Shown here: one piece after another, positions 53,061 to 61,932 of the stretch
How positions within the stretch are numbered: the stretch's first letter is position 1
Layout of the letters: each line of letters begins with the position of its first letter
Assembly: GCF_014635345.1 (NCBI RefSeq)
Contig: NZ_BMCU01000006.1
Location: 310,001 to 374,000, forward strand
DNA: 64,000 bases
Direction: 5' to 3'
Source of the DNA: Rhodococcoides trifolii
Lineage (GTDB): Bacteria > Actinomycetota > Actinomycetes > Mycobacteriales > Mycobacteriaceae
The notes under the pieces: generated by a model
Databases searched by the model: none
The model's input: the letters and a program-made list of their open reading frames with translations, nothing else
Told to the model about the DNA's origin: nothing
Position numbers and translations under genes: made by a program

Positions 53061-54170
53061 GTGGCTTCGCCCAACAAGTGGATTACCGATGCCGAGATCG
53101 AGCGGTCGAAGGAACTGACTCGCCGTAACCCTCAGACGACTTTTCGACATCACGTCGTGCCACGGATGTACTTGAAACGGTGGTCAAGCAACGGACACCA
53201 GGTAAGAGTTGTCGACCTGAATGTTGGATCGGTCGCCGACGTCGACCCCGACATCGATGCCGCCGCTTCGGAGGAGTTTTTCTACGAGATCGAAGCGCAC
53301 GACGTCGATCCCGATGACAACCCGAGCATGTGGTTCGAAACCCACATGGGGCGAATCGAAGACAAAGCTGCGCACTGGCTGAGGGCGCTCGATTCCCGCC
53401 CGGACGGCCGCATCAGAGACACCAACCTTCTGTCCAATCTCGCTGTTTACGTGGGCCTACAGAGCCAGCGGACGTTTCGCGGGCGAGAACATGAGCTGAC
53501 CATCGACCGTGCCATCGCCCATTACGGCGCCGAGTATCTGTTCGACATACCCGACGTCCTCTCGGTGCTTGCGGGCAATTACGGCATCCCTTACACGCAC
53601 GCCCGCCATCGAGAAATCGCACAGAGCATTGTGCGCACCCAACTGATCAGCGCCGAAACCCAACCCAAGGCGATCGAGTCGGCAATCGGGGTCTGGCGTG
53701 AGCAGGTCGTCCCGCACCTCGAACAACACAGATCATGGTGGCTGATCAGTACTGAGTCGCCGCTGCTGACCTGCGACGACCCTGTGATCCGTATCGGCAC
53801 CAAGCGTCAAACGCGAGAATTGCCGATTCCGTACAAGACGGCCCCGCTCATCCTCTTTCCGGCTGGCCCGCGCCGATTGCTCGTCCTCGCACCTTTGGAC
53901 AGACCGATCGAACGGCCACACCACCTCACCGTCCAAGAGACAGGGTTCGTCAACCGCGAACTAGCGTTCAACAGCAACGGCCTGCTTTTCGATCAACCTG
54001 GTTCCACAGTCGCTGCGGGAATGACAGTCCCTCCCTACCCCGCGGAGTCGACCGGGTTTCCCCAAACTTTGAGCAGCTACAGCGAATTCGTCAGAGCACT
54101 CTCACCGAACACGCGGTGGACCGGCGCACCCTATGCGCCCCAATGGCCGCTTTCCCGTTGGACGTCCTGA
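53061..54170 (+). CDS. DUF4238 domain protein
   Basis: This 369-aa protein has the DUF4238 start FRHHVVPRMYLKRWSSNGHQVRVVD. It continues with blocks EEFFYEIEAHD, LSNLAVYVGLQSQRT and WWLISTESPLLTCDDPVIRIG. Members are scattered through mobile DNA and some are found near defence genes; their chemistry is unsettled. It starts at a GTG and is an isolated cargo gene beside the recombinase. Confidence 0.78.
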   Translation: MASPNKWITDAEIERSKELTRRNPQTTFRHHVVPRMYLKRWSSNGHQVRVVDLNVGSVADVDPDIDAAASEEFFYEIEAHDVDPDDNPSMWFETHMGRIEDKAAHWLRALDSRPDGRIRDTNLLSNLAVYVGLQSQRTFRGREHELTIDRAIAHYGAEYLFDIPDVLSVLAGNYGIPYTHARHREIAQSIVRTQLISAETQPKAIESAIGVWREQVVPHLEQHRSWWLISTESPLLTCDDPVIRIGTKRQTRELPIPYKTAPLILFPAGPRRLLVLAPLDRPIERPHHLTVQETGFVNRELAFNSNGLLFDQPGSTVAAGMTVPPYPAESTGFPQTLSSYSEFVRALSPNTRWTGAPYAPQWPLSRWTS

Positions 54171-54497
54171 GCATGACAGCCAAACCCTGCGGCCGTACCT
54201 CGCTGATGACAAGGCTTGCTGCCTAGTGCGGTGCGAAAACTGTTGCGACCGCCAGACCGGGGAAGAGGTGTCCACCGTCCCCGATCACCGCACCTTCGAA
54301 TATCGACACTCCGCCAGTCAACCAACCAGTCGTCCAGTGAGCGCGAAGGGTGGGGACCAAGTCGAGCGCGGCGGCAACGACGACAGGTGGACCGGGTTAA
54401 TTAGTCGGACCGTATTTGGTGCAGGGCTAACGAAGTCAGCCAAACAGACGACGCCGGGAACACAGCGGAATGCAATGGCGGGTGCCACCATGAGTCG

Positions 54498-54841
54498 ATG
54501 ACGGTATCCACCGGTGATCGGCCACAGTTCGAGATCGGCATCTTCTTGGTCTCCGAAGAAGTGGTTCAGCCCCCCCCGCGCACGATTCGCAGGTGACCGC
54601 GCGAGAGTGCCGGACAGAAGATGAAGCGAAACGTGTTGCGCGGATGCTTCTTAGGAGGCGTCCGGACAGCACGATGACAGTGACCTTTCAAGGTGTAGAC
54701 GGTGATTCCCGTCAGCTCGGAACGGGAAGAGCGAAATCACTCCGCAGGACGCGGCGCAGCGGAGTTCGATTGTCGAACGCCCACAGAGCATCCTGGTCTG
54801 TTGGCCGGCCCGCGAATTTCCCCTGCGGAAAGCTGCGGTGA
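54498..54841 (+). pseudogene. short gene interrupted at a C8 tract
   Basis: An ATG opens MTVSTGDRPQFEIGIFLVSE...VQPP and meets a run of eight C residues at 54570-54577. After it the protein-like sequence continues one frame away as AHDSQVTARECRTEDEAKRVARMLLRRRPDSTMTVTF. A change of +1 or -2 C would join them. No family was recognised, and a sequencing error in the homopolymer is possible. Confidence 0.4.
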
Positions 54842-54995
54842 CCAGACCGGGAGGACCTGCCCGCAGCCGCCGAGTACCGCACCTGTCCGGTATCGACACG
54901 TCACCGGTCGACTGGGCGAGACTGCGTCCGTTGCGACCCCGCTGCAGTGATCCACGTTCTTTGCGAACTTCGACTCTTCTCGAACTTGTATCCAT

Positions 54996-55034
54996 CAATT
55001 GGTACGAATTGTGCTAGTTTCTTGGTACAAATTG
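54996..55034. promoter_or_regulatory. candidate GntR (YtrA-type) operator, two half-sites
   Basis: CAATTGGTACGAATTG (54996-55011) is a near-perfect palindrome around GTAC. CTTGGTACAAATTG (55021-55034) is a second, related copy 25 bases on. They lie immediately before the ribosome binding site of the membrane-protein gene, whose operon ends in a YtrA-type GntR regulator, so autoregulation is likely. Confidence 0.55.
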
Positions 55035-55050
55035 CTGAAGGAGAATATTC

Positions 55051-55992
55051 GTGGACAGAAGCAGCTTCGGCTTCACACTCGCTCTCACACTCAGTCCCGT
55101 CGGAGTGGTCGTCGTCGCCGCATTGGTGTGGTTGGCAACGGTATTGGTGGCACGGAGATCCGTCGGAGTCCACACCGCCGGTCGCCGTTTCCGCACACTC
55201 GCCGGCACCCTCGGAGCTCTGCTCGTCCTTTCGGGGTGGGCGCTCGGCGTCCTTGCGCCTCGGTGGTCGGAGCCGCTCGACACGGTGTGGTGGAGGTTCG
55301 CAGCTCCCCTCGCGGGAGCGACCATCGCAGCGTCGACTCTGGCGCTGTGGGCGGTTCGACACCCTGTACTCGTCGAGGAACCGGTGGTACCCGTTGTTCG
55401 CCGGACGTGGACGTCGTTCGTGAACGGTGGACAGCTTCGCATTCTGCTCGTTTGGGCCGCTCTGCTGCTGGCAGTGACTGTCGTGTGCGGGCTCGCATCC
55501 GAACCGGGTGTCGCCGGATCGGCGAACATCACCTTCATCGGGCCGAGCGGTGGGTACGGCACGGTCTACGGCTGGACAGAGGGCCTTCCCGTTATCCTGA
55601 TGACCATCGCTCTGCTCGGATCGACCTGGTGGGCACTGCATCTCGATGCTGCGCGGCCGTTTGCCCGGATCGCAGCGGTGGACGACGAGAGTCGTGCGAG
55701 AGCGGCAGCGGCATCACTGTTGCTGACCGTGACCATCGGTGCTGTGCTTCTGAGCTTGGGCGCTGTAGTGGAAGGCATCGGCTACTCGGCGGGACAGGTC
55801 GGCTTCCAGATGCCGGGCTCCGACCCGTACTTGTGGAGCACGGGCTTCTCCTCGATTGCGCCGACGATGAGAGTCCTCGGGTGGGTCCTGCAAGTAGCTG
55901 GTGTCGTGTACGTGCTCGAGGCGATCGCGCGTCCGTTTCGACACCGATCGGTCAGCGCGTCGTCGGAGGCCTCCGTTGCGGCGCGCCGATGA
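55051..55992 (+). CDS. multi-pass membrane protein with cognate GntR regulator
   Basis: This 313-aa protein starts at a GTG with AAGGAG seven bases upstream. About seven hydrophobic helices are visible (for example GVVVVAALVWLATVLVA, LAGTLGALLVLSGWALGVL, LLVWAALLLAVTVVCGLA and TVTIGAVLLSLGAVV), with a longer soluble loop around residues 155-180. No transporter family was recognised. Its stop overlaps the GntR gene (ATGA at 55989-55992), a layout typical of YtrA-type regulators controlling a membrane protein or ABC exporter. Confidence 0.7.
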   Translation: MDRSSFGFTLALTLSPVGVVVVAALVWLATVLVARRSVGVHTAGRRFRTLAGTLGALLVLSGWALGVLAPRWSEPLDTVWWRFAAPLAGATIAASTLALWAVRHPVLVEEPVVPVVRRTWTSFVNGGQLRILLVWAALLLAVTVVCGLASEPGVAGSANITFIGPSGGYGTVYGWTEGLPVILMTIALLGSTWWALHLDAARPFARIAAVDDESRARAAAASLLLTVTIGAVLLSLGAVVEGIGYSAGQVGFQMPGSDPYLWSTGFSSIAPTMRVLGWVLQVAGVVYVLEAIARPFRHRSVSASSEASVAARR

Positions 55993-56363
55993 CTGATCGC
56001 CTCGCGGGTGGAGGGCAGTCGACGTCGATCTACGATCACTACCGGGGTCTGATCGTCTCGGGTCGTCTGGGGCGCGGCGAGAGATTGCCCACCGTCCGTC
56101 AGACCGCCCGCGATCTGGGGGTGTCCCCCGGGACGACGGCACGGGCCTACAAGCAACTCGAGCACGACGGCCTGGTCGTGACACGCACCGGCGCCGGGAC
56201 CAGGGTGTCCGACACCGCATCCCCGCTACCCACAGAGATTGTCGACCTCGTTCGATCACTCGCTCGAACGACGGCGCGCATCCGAGTCGACCCGCACGAT
56301 GTGATGTCCTCGCTTCGAGCCGAACTGGATCCGTCGGCGACGGCACTCGTCGATGGCGAGTGA
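55989..56363 (+). CDS. GntR-family regulator, YtrA subfamily
   Basis: This 124-aa protein has the winged helix of GntR regulators (IYDHYRGLIVSGRLGRGERLPTVRQTARDLGVSPGTTARAYKQLEHDGLVVTRTGAGTRV) and only a short C-terminal helix. The lack of a large ligand domain is the YtrA-type form. It overlaps the membrane-protein gene by four bases and probably represses the operon through the GTAC-centred sites at 54996-55034. Confidence 0.85.
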   Translation: MTDRLAGGGQSTSIYDHYRGLIVSGRLGRGERLPTVRQTARDLGVSPGTTARAYKQLEHDGLVVTRTGAGTRVSDTASPLPTEIVDLVRSLARTTARIRVDPHDVMSSLRAELDPSATALVDGE

Positions 56364-56661
56364 GACTCGACGCGCGTATGCGCATGAGTGAGGCCGTCGA
56401 GATGCAGCGAAAGGTACGGCGTCGTTCAGGTCGAGGACTCGAATTGCCACTAGGGTCGTTCACCGAACGACGCAAGAAAAGGTTCGTGTGCTGGTGTACC
56501 CGGAGCCGATGAACAAGATCGACCAGACTCACAACGGTGAGAAGCGTTCTCGGGGTGCCGATCTGAGGTCCACCGCTATACGTGCCGTGGTGGTCGCCCT
56601 CGGACTCGGGGCCCGCGTCGCCAGCGATCGGGGTCCTGACACCGGCTAGGGAGGGGAGTGC

Positions 56662-56988
56662 GTGAGCGAGAAAATCCGCGACCGGCTCTGGGTGACTGCA
56701 CTGGTGATTGTCGTCGCGATCGTTGCCCTGTTGATGGCCATGTACCCCTTCTACGGGACGGTGACCTGGTTCATCGATCCGCCGCCCAAGCTGTACATCG
56801 CGGGTACCGGATACGCATTGGACTCGTCGTCACCCACCCCCGGTCTTCCGCCGACCGTGGCGTGGATTGCCGATCACCACATGTGGCCACTCTGGTACGA
56901 CATCTTCACCCCGCAGGAAGGCTTCGGGCCATCAGTGTTTCTGCGCTGGAGGGACGGCATGTTCTATCAGTACACAACCCGCGGCTGA
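56662..56988 (+). CDS. single-helix exported/membrane-anchored protein
   Basis: This 108-aa protein starts at a GTG with GGAGGGGA upstream. One hydrophobic helix (VTALVIVVAIVALLMAMYPF) near the N-terminus is followed by a Pro/Trp-rich outside part. No family was recognised. Confidence 0.6.
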   Translation: MSEKIRDRLWVTALVIVVAIVALLMAMYPFYGTVTWFIDPPPKLYIAGTGYALDSSSPTPGLPPTVAWIADHHMWPLWYDIFTPQEGFGPSVFLRWRDGMFYQYTTRG

Positions 56989-57184
56989 GTGCTGAGATGG
57001 CGGTCGGTGCGGCTGTTGTGGACTCGACAACGGCGGGGTCTAAAGCACCGGAGCCTAGTAGGCCGGGCCCGTGAACTCGAAGGATCTTCGGGCACGGCTG
57101 CTGCAGGTCCAGTCACGAGTATCTACTGCGCGACTCGAACGTCACACGGAACACCTGCACGGGCAGTGGACCTTCGAGACGCTG

Positions 57185-57559
57185 CTAGCGAGCAGTCCTT
57201 GCCGCCTTGTCGGCCCTCACCGTTGCCAGAACCATCAATATCGCTTGGACGCCGAGGCCCACAGCGGGAACGGTTACCGCAAGACCCGCCGCGGTCCCCG
57301 ACCCCGATACGACCGACACCACCGAAGTCCCCGCCGTAACTGCCACCACGACTGTCGCGGTGATGAGTGCTGCTCGAAGTAGTGAAGAGGCAGCCTCGTG
57401 TCCGATGCGCCACCCCTCGGGCGATGCTGTGGTCGCCTTGGTCTTGAGGCCGATGACGGAGTTGGGCCCCAGGTCGGCAACCTGGTTACGCGAGAGAGCG
57501 CAGAGTGCTCCGATGAGCACAACGCCCAGGGTGAGCGAGAGGATGGCTGGAGCGTTCAT
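57185..57559 (-). CDS. SdpI-like membrane protein
   Basis: This 124-aa protein starts at an ATG with AAGGG five bases upstream. It has three hydrophobic helices and the SdpI/YhfL family stretch GPNSVIGLKTKATTASPEGWRIGHEAAS between helices one and two. SdpI proteins give immunity to a killing peptide in Bacillus; here the role is unknown. It is on the same strand as, and 155 bases downstream of, the next membrane gene. Confidence 0.72.
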   Translation of the reverse strand: MNAPAILSLTLGVVLIGALCALSRNQVADLGPNSVIGLKTKATTASPEGWRIGHEAASSLLRAALITATVVVAVTAGTSVVSVVSGSGTAAGLAVTVPAVGLGVQAILMVLATVRADKAARTAR

Positions 57560-57714
57560 CGTTTCCCTTCGCACCCGCGGTAGGTGCCGTCGTAGCCTGC
57601 CTCGCAGCACGCGACCCACATTCCGCAGGAATGGTTGGAAGCTGCGCTTTCCGGACTGCTCCGTGTCGTCGACACGGTTGTTAGCTGATGCTTTAAGACA
57701 TGGTGGTAGGTCGT

Positions 57715-58140
57715 CTACACCGGGGGCGAATGTGGTGACCGCAACGACCGGCGCAATCTGATCGCGTTCACCACAGACCACGCGATAGCGATGGGAGCGA
57801 GTAGACCCAGTGCCGGTGAGCCACTAAAAATGGACCACAGGGTGATCAGGAAGACGGCAGCGGTGACGACGACCGCTGTCAATTTGCGCGGCAGAGTCGA
57901 TGTGTGGTCGGCGTCGAGACTGCGAAACTTCTCGTTCACGAACAGCATTCGAGTCGCCGAGACGACCGCAGCGAAACCGACAATGGCGAGCAGTCCGAGC
58001 GGGAGGATGCCGTCGAACGAGACCTCCGGATTTCTCAGATTCCGGACGACGCCCACGGTGTAGGGCACCGACGCCACATACCCGAGATACAGCAGCACGA
58101 TCGGGCCGGCGAGCCCGGGAGGCTTCGTCGACGTCGCCAT
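57715..58140 (-). CDS. four-helix membrane protein
   Basis: This 141-aa protein has four hydrophobic segments (LAGPIVLLYLGYVASVPYTVG, GILPLGLLAIVGFAAVVSA, LTAVVVTAAVFLITLWSI and LGLLAPIAIAWSVVNAI). No family was recognised. It lies upstream of the SdpI-like gene on the same strand and is divergent from the gene at 58234. Confidence 0.6.
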   Translation of the reverse strand: MATSTKPPGLAGPIVLLYLGYVASVPYTVGVVRNLRNPEVSFDGILPLGLLAIVGFAAVVSATRMLFVNEKFRSLDADHTSTLPRKLTAVVVTAAVFLITLWSIFSGSPALGLLAPIAIAWSVVNAIRLRRSLRSPHSPPV

Positions 58141-58233
58141 ACCCCCGACTGTACCAATTGTCCGTTCTTCCGGTCGTTGTTTCTCGCCGTGCGCACGGAA
58201 CGAGTCTCAACGCGATCGTGACAGGATGGCGTG

Positions 58234-58848
58234 ATGACCGCGCCGTTTCGTGTGCTGACGACATCGGTACAGACTGTCGAGGGTCAGTTCCGTATACGCG
58301 CCGATCAAGCGGTCGAAGACCCGTGGCGGAGGATCATCGACGCCATCACCGAGTTCCGCCACGGGGCACTCATGGTCATGACCGGCGCCACCTACGGCCC
58401 TGTCGAAGTTGCTATCGAGGAGTATCGCGCGCGACCTGAGACGCTCGACGTCGAGTGGGACGTCATCACCGAACGAGATTTCACCAGCTTGCCGGTGACA
58501 AACCCCGCGCCCGGTGGTCCGTTGGGGTCGGCAGTTCGGATCGGAAACATCAACGACTCCCAACCCGAAACCATCCTTACCGAACGGGTCGGATTGCTCA
58601 GGATGCGTTTTCACGCGCGAGACCGCGACCGTGCCCGTCGGCTGGGTGATCTGACAGAAATCGTGGAGCGGTATTTGATACAGGTCTGGCCTGCAACGCG
58701 CGCTGATACACCTATGCATGTCCTGGGAACGGATTCGGTCATGGAAAAGCGGATAGGTGGCGGCACCATGAAGAATTTGGACAATCCGAACGGTCCCCCT
58801 TTTCCGGGCAATAATCTGATTCCCCGGCTTAATTTTCCTGATCACTGA
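58234..58848 (+). CDS. hypothetical protein
   Basis: This 204-aa soluble protein starts at an ATG (a GTG at 58231 is an alternative). It has a mixed alpha/beta middle and ends in a Pro/Asn/Gly-rich tail (MKNLDNPNGPPFPGNN). No domain, signal or membrane segment was recognised. Confidence 0.55.
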   Translation: MTAPFRVLTTSVQTVEGQFRIRADQAVEDPWRRIIDAITEFRHGALMVMTGATYGPVEVAIEEYRARPETLDVEWDVITERDFTSLPVTNPAPGGPLGSAVRIGNINDSQPETILTERVGLLRMRFHARDRDRARRLGDLTEIVERYLIQVWPATRADTPMHVLGTDSVMEKRIGGGTMKNLDNPNGPPFPGNNLIPRLNFPDH

Positions 58849-59095
58849 CGCCACCAGGGACGTATCAGTACGTGCGCAGGGTCTCAGGCCATCGCAGAAT
58901 AGGGCGACGGCTCCTTCGACGGTCGGTCGCCGAAGGTGCGAAAACTGTTGCGGGACATAAGTCGGCCTCGGCGAATCTGGCTTCACCCGATTTTATGTCG
59001 CGAAGCGCGGTGATCAGTGGGCTGAGAACTAGTAGCTTGAGATGCGAACGGCGTCTTTTAGAACGCGCTCGTCATGAACAGATCGGTGGCGGTCA

Positions 59096-59545
59096 GTGAA
59101 GGCCCGAGACAGGGTGACGGTAGCGGCACTCGGTGCAGCGGCGATTGCGGCGGGCTTTGGTGGGTTGCCCACTACTCAGGACCAAATGGGGTCGAACGTA
59201 GAGTCGTGGGCTGAAAACGCGTCGAAGTGGCACCAGGGGCCGCTTTTCGTTGTCGTGGTTTTGGCGGTGCTCATCGCCGTGTCAGTGCCGCTCGACCGGC
59301 GGGGTTGGCGAGTCGTCGCGAGGTTGTGCGCTGGTGCTGTCGCGGTGTGCGGGTTGGTCAAAGCGCCGTGGATTCTCGGCGCCTTGATGTACTGGGCGTT
59401 CGCGTCTTCAGCAGGTCTGGCATCCCTGTGTGCGGTTCTGTTGTTGGCGACATCGATTGCAATCCTCGTTGGAGTCGGGGCGTCGCGTCCTCGGAGCGCA
59501 GCCGGCGGTACGCGTCCTCAGCCCGATTCAGGGAAAGTCGGTTAG
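59096..59545 (+). CDS. four-helix membrane protein
   Basis: This 149-aa protein starts at a GTG. Hydrophobic segments include VTVAALGAAAIAAGFGGL, LFVVVVLAVLIAVSV, LCAGAVAVCGLVKAPWILGALMYW and LASLCAVLLLATSIAILVGV. No family was recognised and there is no strong ribosome binding site. Confidence 0.5.
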   Translation: MKARDRVTVAALGAAAIAAGFGGLPTTQDQMGSNVESWAENASKWHQGPLFVVVVLAVLIAVSVPLDRRGWRVVARLCAGAVAVCGLVKAPWILGALMYWAFASSAGLASLCAVLLLATSIAILVGVGASRPRSAAGGTRPQPDSGKVG

Positions 59546-59967
59546 GGAACGGTCTGAACGACCCCGCCGAGTGGCTGCGGTGCGGAAACTACAAGGTTGA
59601 CGGCTATTCGTCTGTGGAGCCTCGAACCCGGGGGTCGCAAGGAGTCGTACCTTAATTCTTGTTTCAGAGGAGGTGAGAAAGAGGAATGGTCTGCGGAGCC
59701 GCCGAAAGGCTTGGTCGGTGGTGGACTCGGATCGTCAGTCGACGTCCTCGGTGTCAGGAGGGTGGTGGTTCATGTCGGTGCGAGAGCGCCGTTACGTGCA
59801 CGGATGCGTGAACCTAGATGCCGCCGAGTTCACACGGGCGGGGCCACGTCAGCGGTCAGTGACCTCGTATCGGTCGCTGCTACGGACGATCGTAACCCAC
59901 AAAGAGACTGCGAAGTTCGAACGTGAGATGACCGGGAATCGCGGGGCCGACCGTTGCACGTCGTGGG
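59546..59967. other. 422-base gap
   Basis: No gene is confidently supported. A frame from an ATG near 59772 (MSVRERRYVHGCVNLD) has protein-like composition but lacks a ribosome binding site and runs antisense into the MFS remnant. It was not called. Confidence 0.25.
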
Positions 59968-60228
59968 CTACCGCGTGGGCTGGAGGTTGCGAACTGATGG
60001 CGCTGCGAGCGCGCCGAGTGACATTGCCGCCCAGAGGATCGCCCCCGCGATGGCGACGTGTGCTGAGCCGACTGCGGCTGCGATCGGCGTCACGGCCAGT
60101 TGGCCTAGCGGGACCGCGGCGAACGATCCGAGGCTGTCGTAGGACGCGACTCGGGAGAGGGCCTGTTGTGGCACGTGTTGTTGCAGAGCGGTGTCCCACA
60201 AGATTCCGCTGATTGCTGCGCCGGCGCC
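59968..60228 (-). pseudogene. MFS transporter C-terminal fragment
   Basis: Read on the minus strand, TGAGAAISGILWDTALQQHVPQQALSRVASYDSLGSFAAVPLGQLAVTPIA matches the end of actinobacterial MFS transporters (W-D/E-TALQ-x-HVP-x-x-ALSRV-x-x-YD-x-LGS). The upstream part is missing. Homology stops exactly at 60229, where a Tn402-type terminal repeat begins, so a transposon truncated the gene. Confidence 0.65.
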
Positions 60229-60253
60229 TGTCAGTTTCAGAAGACGACTGCAC
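60229..60253. mobile_element. Tn402/Tn5053-family terminal inverted repeat (25 bp)
   Basis: The 25 bases start TGTCAGTTTCAGAAGACG and end ACTGCAC. They differ at a single position from the IRt end known for Tn402/class 1 integron transposons. An 18-base partial copy follows at 60257-60274, in the same direction, as expected for the multiple TniA sites of this family. The repeat abuts the truncated MFS gene, so the transposon body lies to the right. Confidence 0.75.
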
Positions 60254-60274
60254 TAGTTCAGAAGACGACTGCAC

Positions 60275-60830
60275 TTACCCACCACACGGGAGCGCCGGTC
60301 AGTAGCATTCATCCCGCCGAGCTACGCGTACAACCACCATATAGAACAGCTTCTGTGATCGAAAAGTCCTCGATCTACCAGTGAACATGATTGCCCTCGA
60401 CACGTCGTGTGTGTTCCCTTGGAGTCTTTGACTTTGACGTAGCTCGTCACCGGTATGTTGAGTGCGCTTGTGCGCCAGACGTTCTATGCGTTCGATTCGA
60501 AGTATCCCGATTCACTCTCGACCTACTGCAGTGGGGTTAAATTGGGTGGCGCAGTTCATGTTCGAGTGTGGTCTAGTCGACTGCGTGTCGATGCGGCGTG
60601 GCAATGAACCTCGGTTCCGAGCCTGGTGCCCGCTCTGAGTTCGACGACAATGCTGTGTTCGGCGAAATGTTCAGCGTCTTGGTGACGCCGTGTGCCACGT
60701 ACCCGTGTTGAGAAGATCGCGGTGGTCGGCGGATCGGGAATACCGGGCTTGATACGCGAACACAGGTGTCCAATCCGACCCGTTGCACGGCCGGTGCCGT
60801 CGTGGCCGGTGCCGTCGTGGCCGTTAGTCG
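60275..60830. other. 556-base region inside the transposon side, before the crcB operon
   Basis: No gene is supported. A 15-base unit (CCGGTGCCGTCGTGG) is repeated in tandem at 60791-60820. No Tn402 transposition genes are seen here. Confidence 0.35.
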
Positions 60831-60860
60831 AGCTCAACAACCGGGTTCGGTTGTTGAGCT
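60831..60860. terminator. hairpin upstream of the fluoride riboswitch
   Basis: A perfect 12-base-pair stem (AGCTCAACAACC / GGTTGTTGAGCT) with a 6-base loop. It would insulate the crcB operon from upstream transcription. Confidence 0.6.
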
Positions 60861-60924
60861 GCAGCGCTGGCACATAGACACCTCGGCCTGCTGACCGAGA
60901 ATCTCGAACGTACATCGGATCTGC

Positions 60925-60952
60925 TTGGGTCGATCCCTGGTCAGGCTATAGT
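60925..60952 (+). promoter_or_regulatory. candidate promoter of the crcB operon
   Basis: TTGGGT (60925-60930) and a TATAGT hexamer near 60947-60952 have suitable spacing and end a few bases before the riboswitch, so transcription would begin at its 5' end. Confidence 0.5.
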
Positions 60953-60958
60953 GGTGTC

Positions 60959-61058
60959 CGGCGATGGATCTCCGCCGAGACCGCCCCGTAGGGGGTTGTC
61001 TGAACCGCCCCAACCCTGGGGCTGATGGCTCCTTTCCCTGAGTGGAAGGAGTCTGTCC
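60959..61058 (+). promoter_or_regulatory. fluoride riboswitch (crcB motif) with ribosome-binding-site hairpin
   Basis: GGCGATGG followed by CCGCC, ACCGCCCC and GGGGCTGATGGCTCCT fits the crcB-motif aptamer. Just after it, CTCCTTTCC can pair with GGAAGGAG (61044-61051), which contains the ribosome binding site of the first crcB gene. Fluoride binding would be expected to free this site. The next gene is crcB, the classic partner. Confidence 0.85.
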
Positions 61059-61544
61059 ATGAACGGCCATCACGACCCGAATCCGACCCTACCGGTCGAT
61101 CCCGACAGTGCGCCCCCAAGCCCGCTGCATGCGCGAGCGTCCGCGATCGCCGCCGTCGGTGTCGGTGGATTGGTCGGGGCCCCGCTCCGATACCAACTCG
61201 GACTGTGGTGTTCCTCTGCCGCGAGTGGCTGGCCGGTGACGACCTTCGCTATCAACATCGTCGGGGCGTTCCTGCTCGGAATGCTGCTGGAGGGATTGGC
61301 TCGCCTGGGCCCGGACACAGGGTGGCGGCAGCGGGTCCGGCTGTTGGTGGGCACCGGGATGCTCGGTTCGTTCACTACCTACAGCACACTGGCCGTCGAT
61401 ACCGATCTGTTTCTGCGCAGCCATCAGTGGTGGGCCGCCGGCAGCTACGCGGCCGGCACCGTACTGGTGGGTCTGGTCGCCACCACCGCCGGAATCGCGA
61501 TCGCCGCGCGACTGCGGACACGGCCCGCGGAGGCAACACAATGA
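61059..61544 (+). CDS. crcB: fluoride channel CrcB/FluC, first subunit
   Basis: This 161-aa protein has four hydrophobic helices and the CrcB signature: INIVGAFLLGMLLEG and GTGMLGSFTTYSTLAVD. An N-terminal extension of about 25 residues precedes the first helix. It lies just after a fluoride riboswitch and overlaps a second crcB gene by four bases (ATGA), so the two chains probably form a heterodimeric fluoride exporter in the membrane. Confidence 0.92.
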   Translation: MNGHHDPNPTLPVDPDSAPPSPLHARASAIAAVGVGGLVGAPLRYQLGLWCSSAASGWPVTTFAINIVGAFLLGMLLEGLARLGPDTGWRQRVRLLVGTGMLGSFTTYSTLAVDTDLFLRSHQWWAAGSYAAGTVLVGLVATTAGIAIAARLRTRPAEATQ

Positions 61545-61906
61545 CGACACTCTGGATCGCCTGCGCGGGCAGTGCAGGGGCGATCGTCCGTTTTGTGCTC
61601 GACGGGGCCATCAGGCACCGCCGGGCGTCGGATTTTCCCTGGGCGACAGCGATCATCAACGTGACCGGATCACTGCTCCTCGGATTCGTCACCGGACTGA
61701 TCCTTTTCCACGGACTACCCCAGGAACTTCAGCTGATCGTGGGCATCGGTTTCTGCGGCGGGTACACCACCTTCAGCACCGCCAGTTTCGAGACGGTGCG
61801 GCTGATCCAACGTCAGAAGTACATCGCTGGCGTGTTGAACGCGGTCGGCACCCTGCTGGTGACTGTCGTCGCCGGCGGTGCCGGTCTCGTCCTGGCTTCC
61901 GTATGA
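61541..61906 (+). CDS. crcB: fluoride channel CrcB/FluC, second subunit
   Basis: This 121-aa protein has four helices and the CrcB signatures INVTGSLLLGFVTG and GIGFCGGYTTFSTASFE. The ATG overlaps the preceding stop (ATGA at 61541-61544), and its stop overlaps a possible ATG of the next frame (61903). Paired crcB genes usually encode a dual-topology heterodimer. Confidence 0.92.
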   Translation: MTTLWIACAGSAGAIVRFVLDGAIRHRRASDFPWATAIINVTGSLLLGFVTGLILFHGLPQELQLIVGIGFCGGYTTFSTASFETVRLIQRQKYIAGVLNAVGTLLVTVVAGGAGLVLASV

Positions 61907-61932
61907 GGAGAAAACAATATGAGGAGAAAACA

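Larger units (their letters stand above)
54171..55050. other. 880-base region with a decayed gene and a repeat pair
   Basis: Apart from the broken frame at 54498-54841, no gene is supported. An approximately 80-base diverged direct repeat occurs at 54240-54325 and 54838-54922, sharing AGACCGGG, ACCGCACCT and TATCGACAC blocks. The right end holds the promoter and operator of the 55051 gene. Confidence 0.45.
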
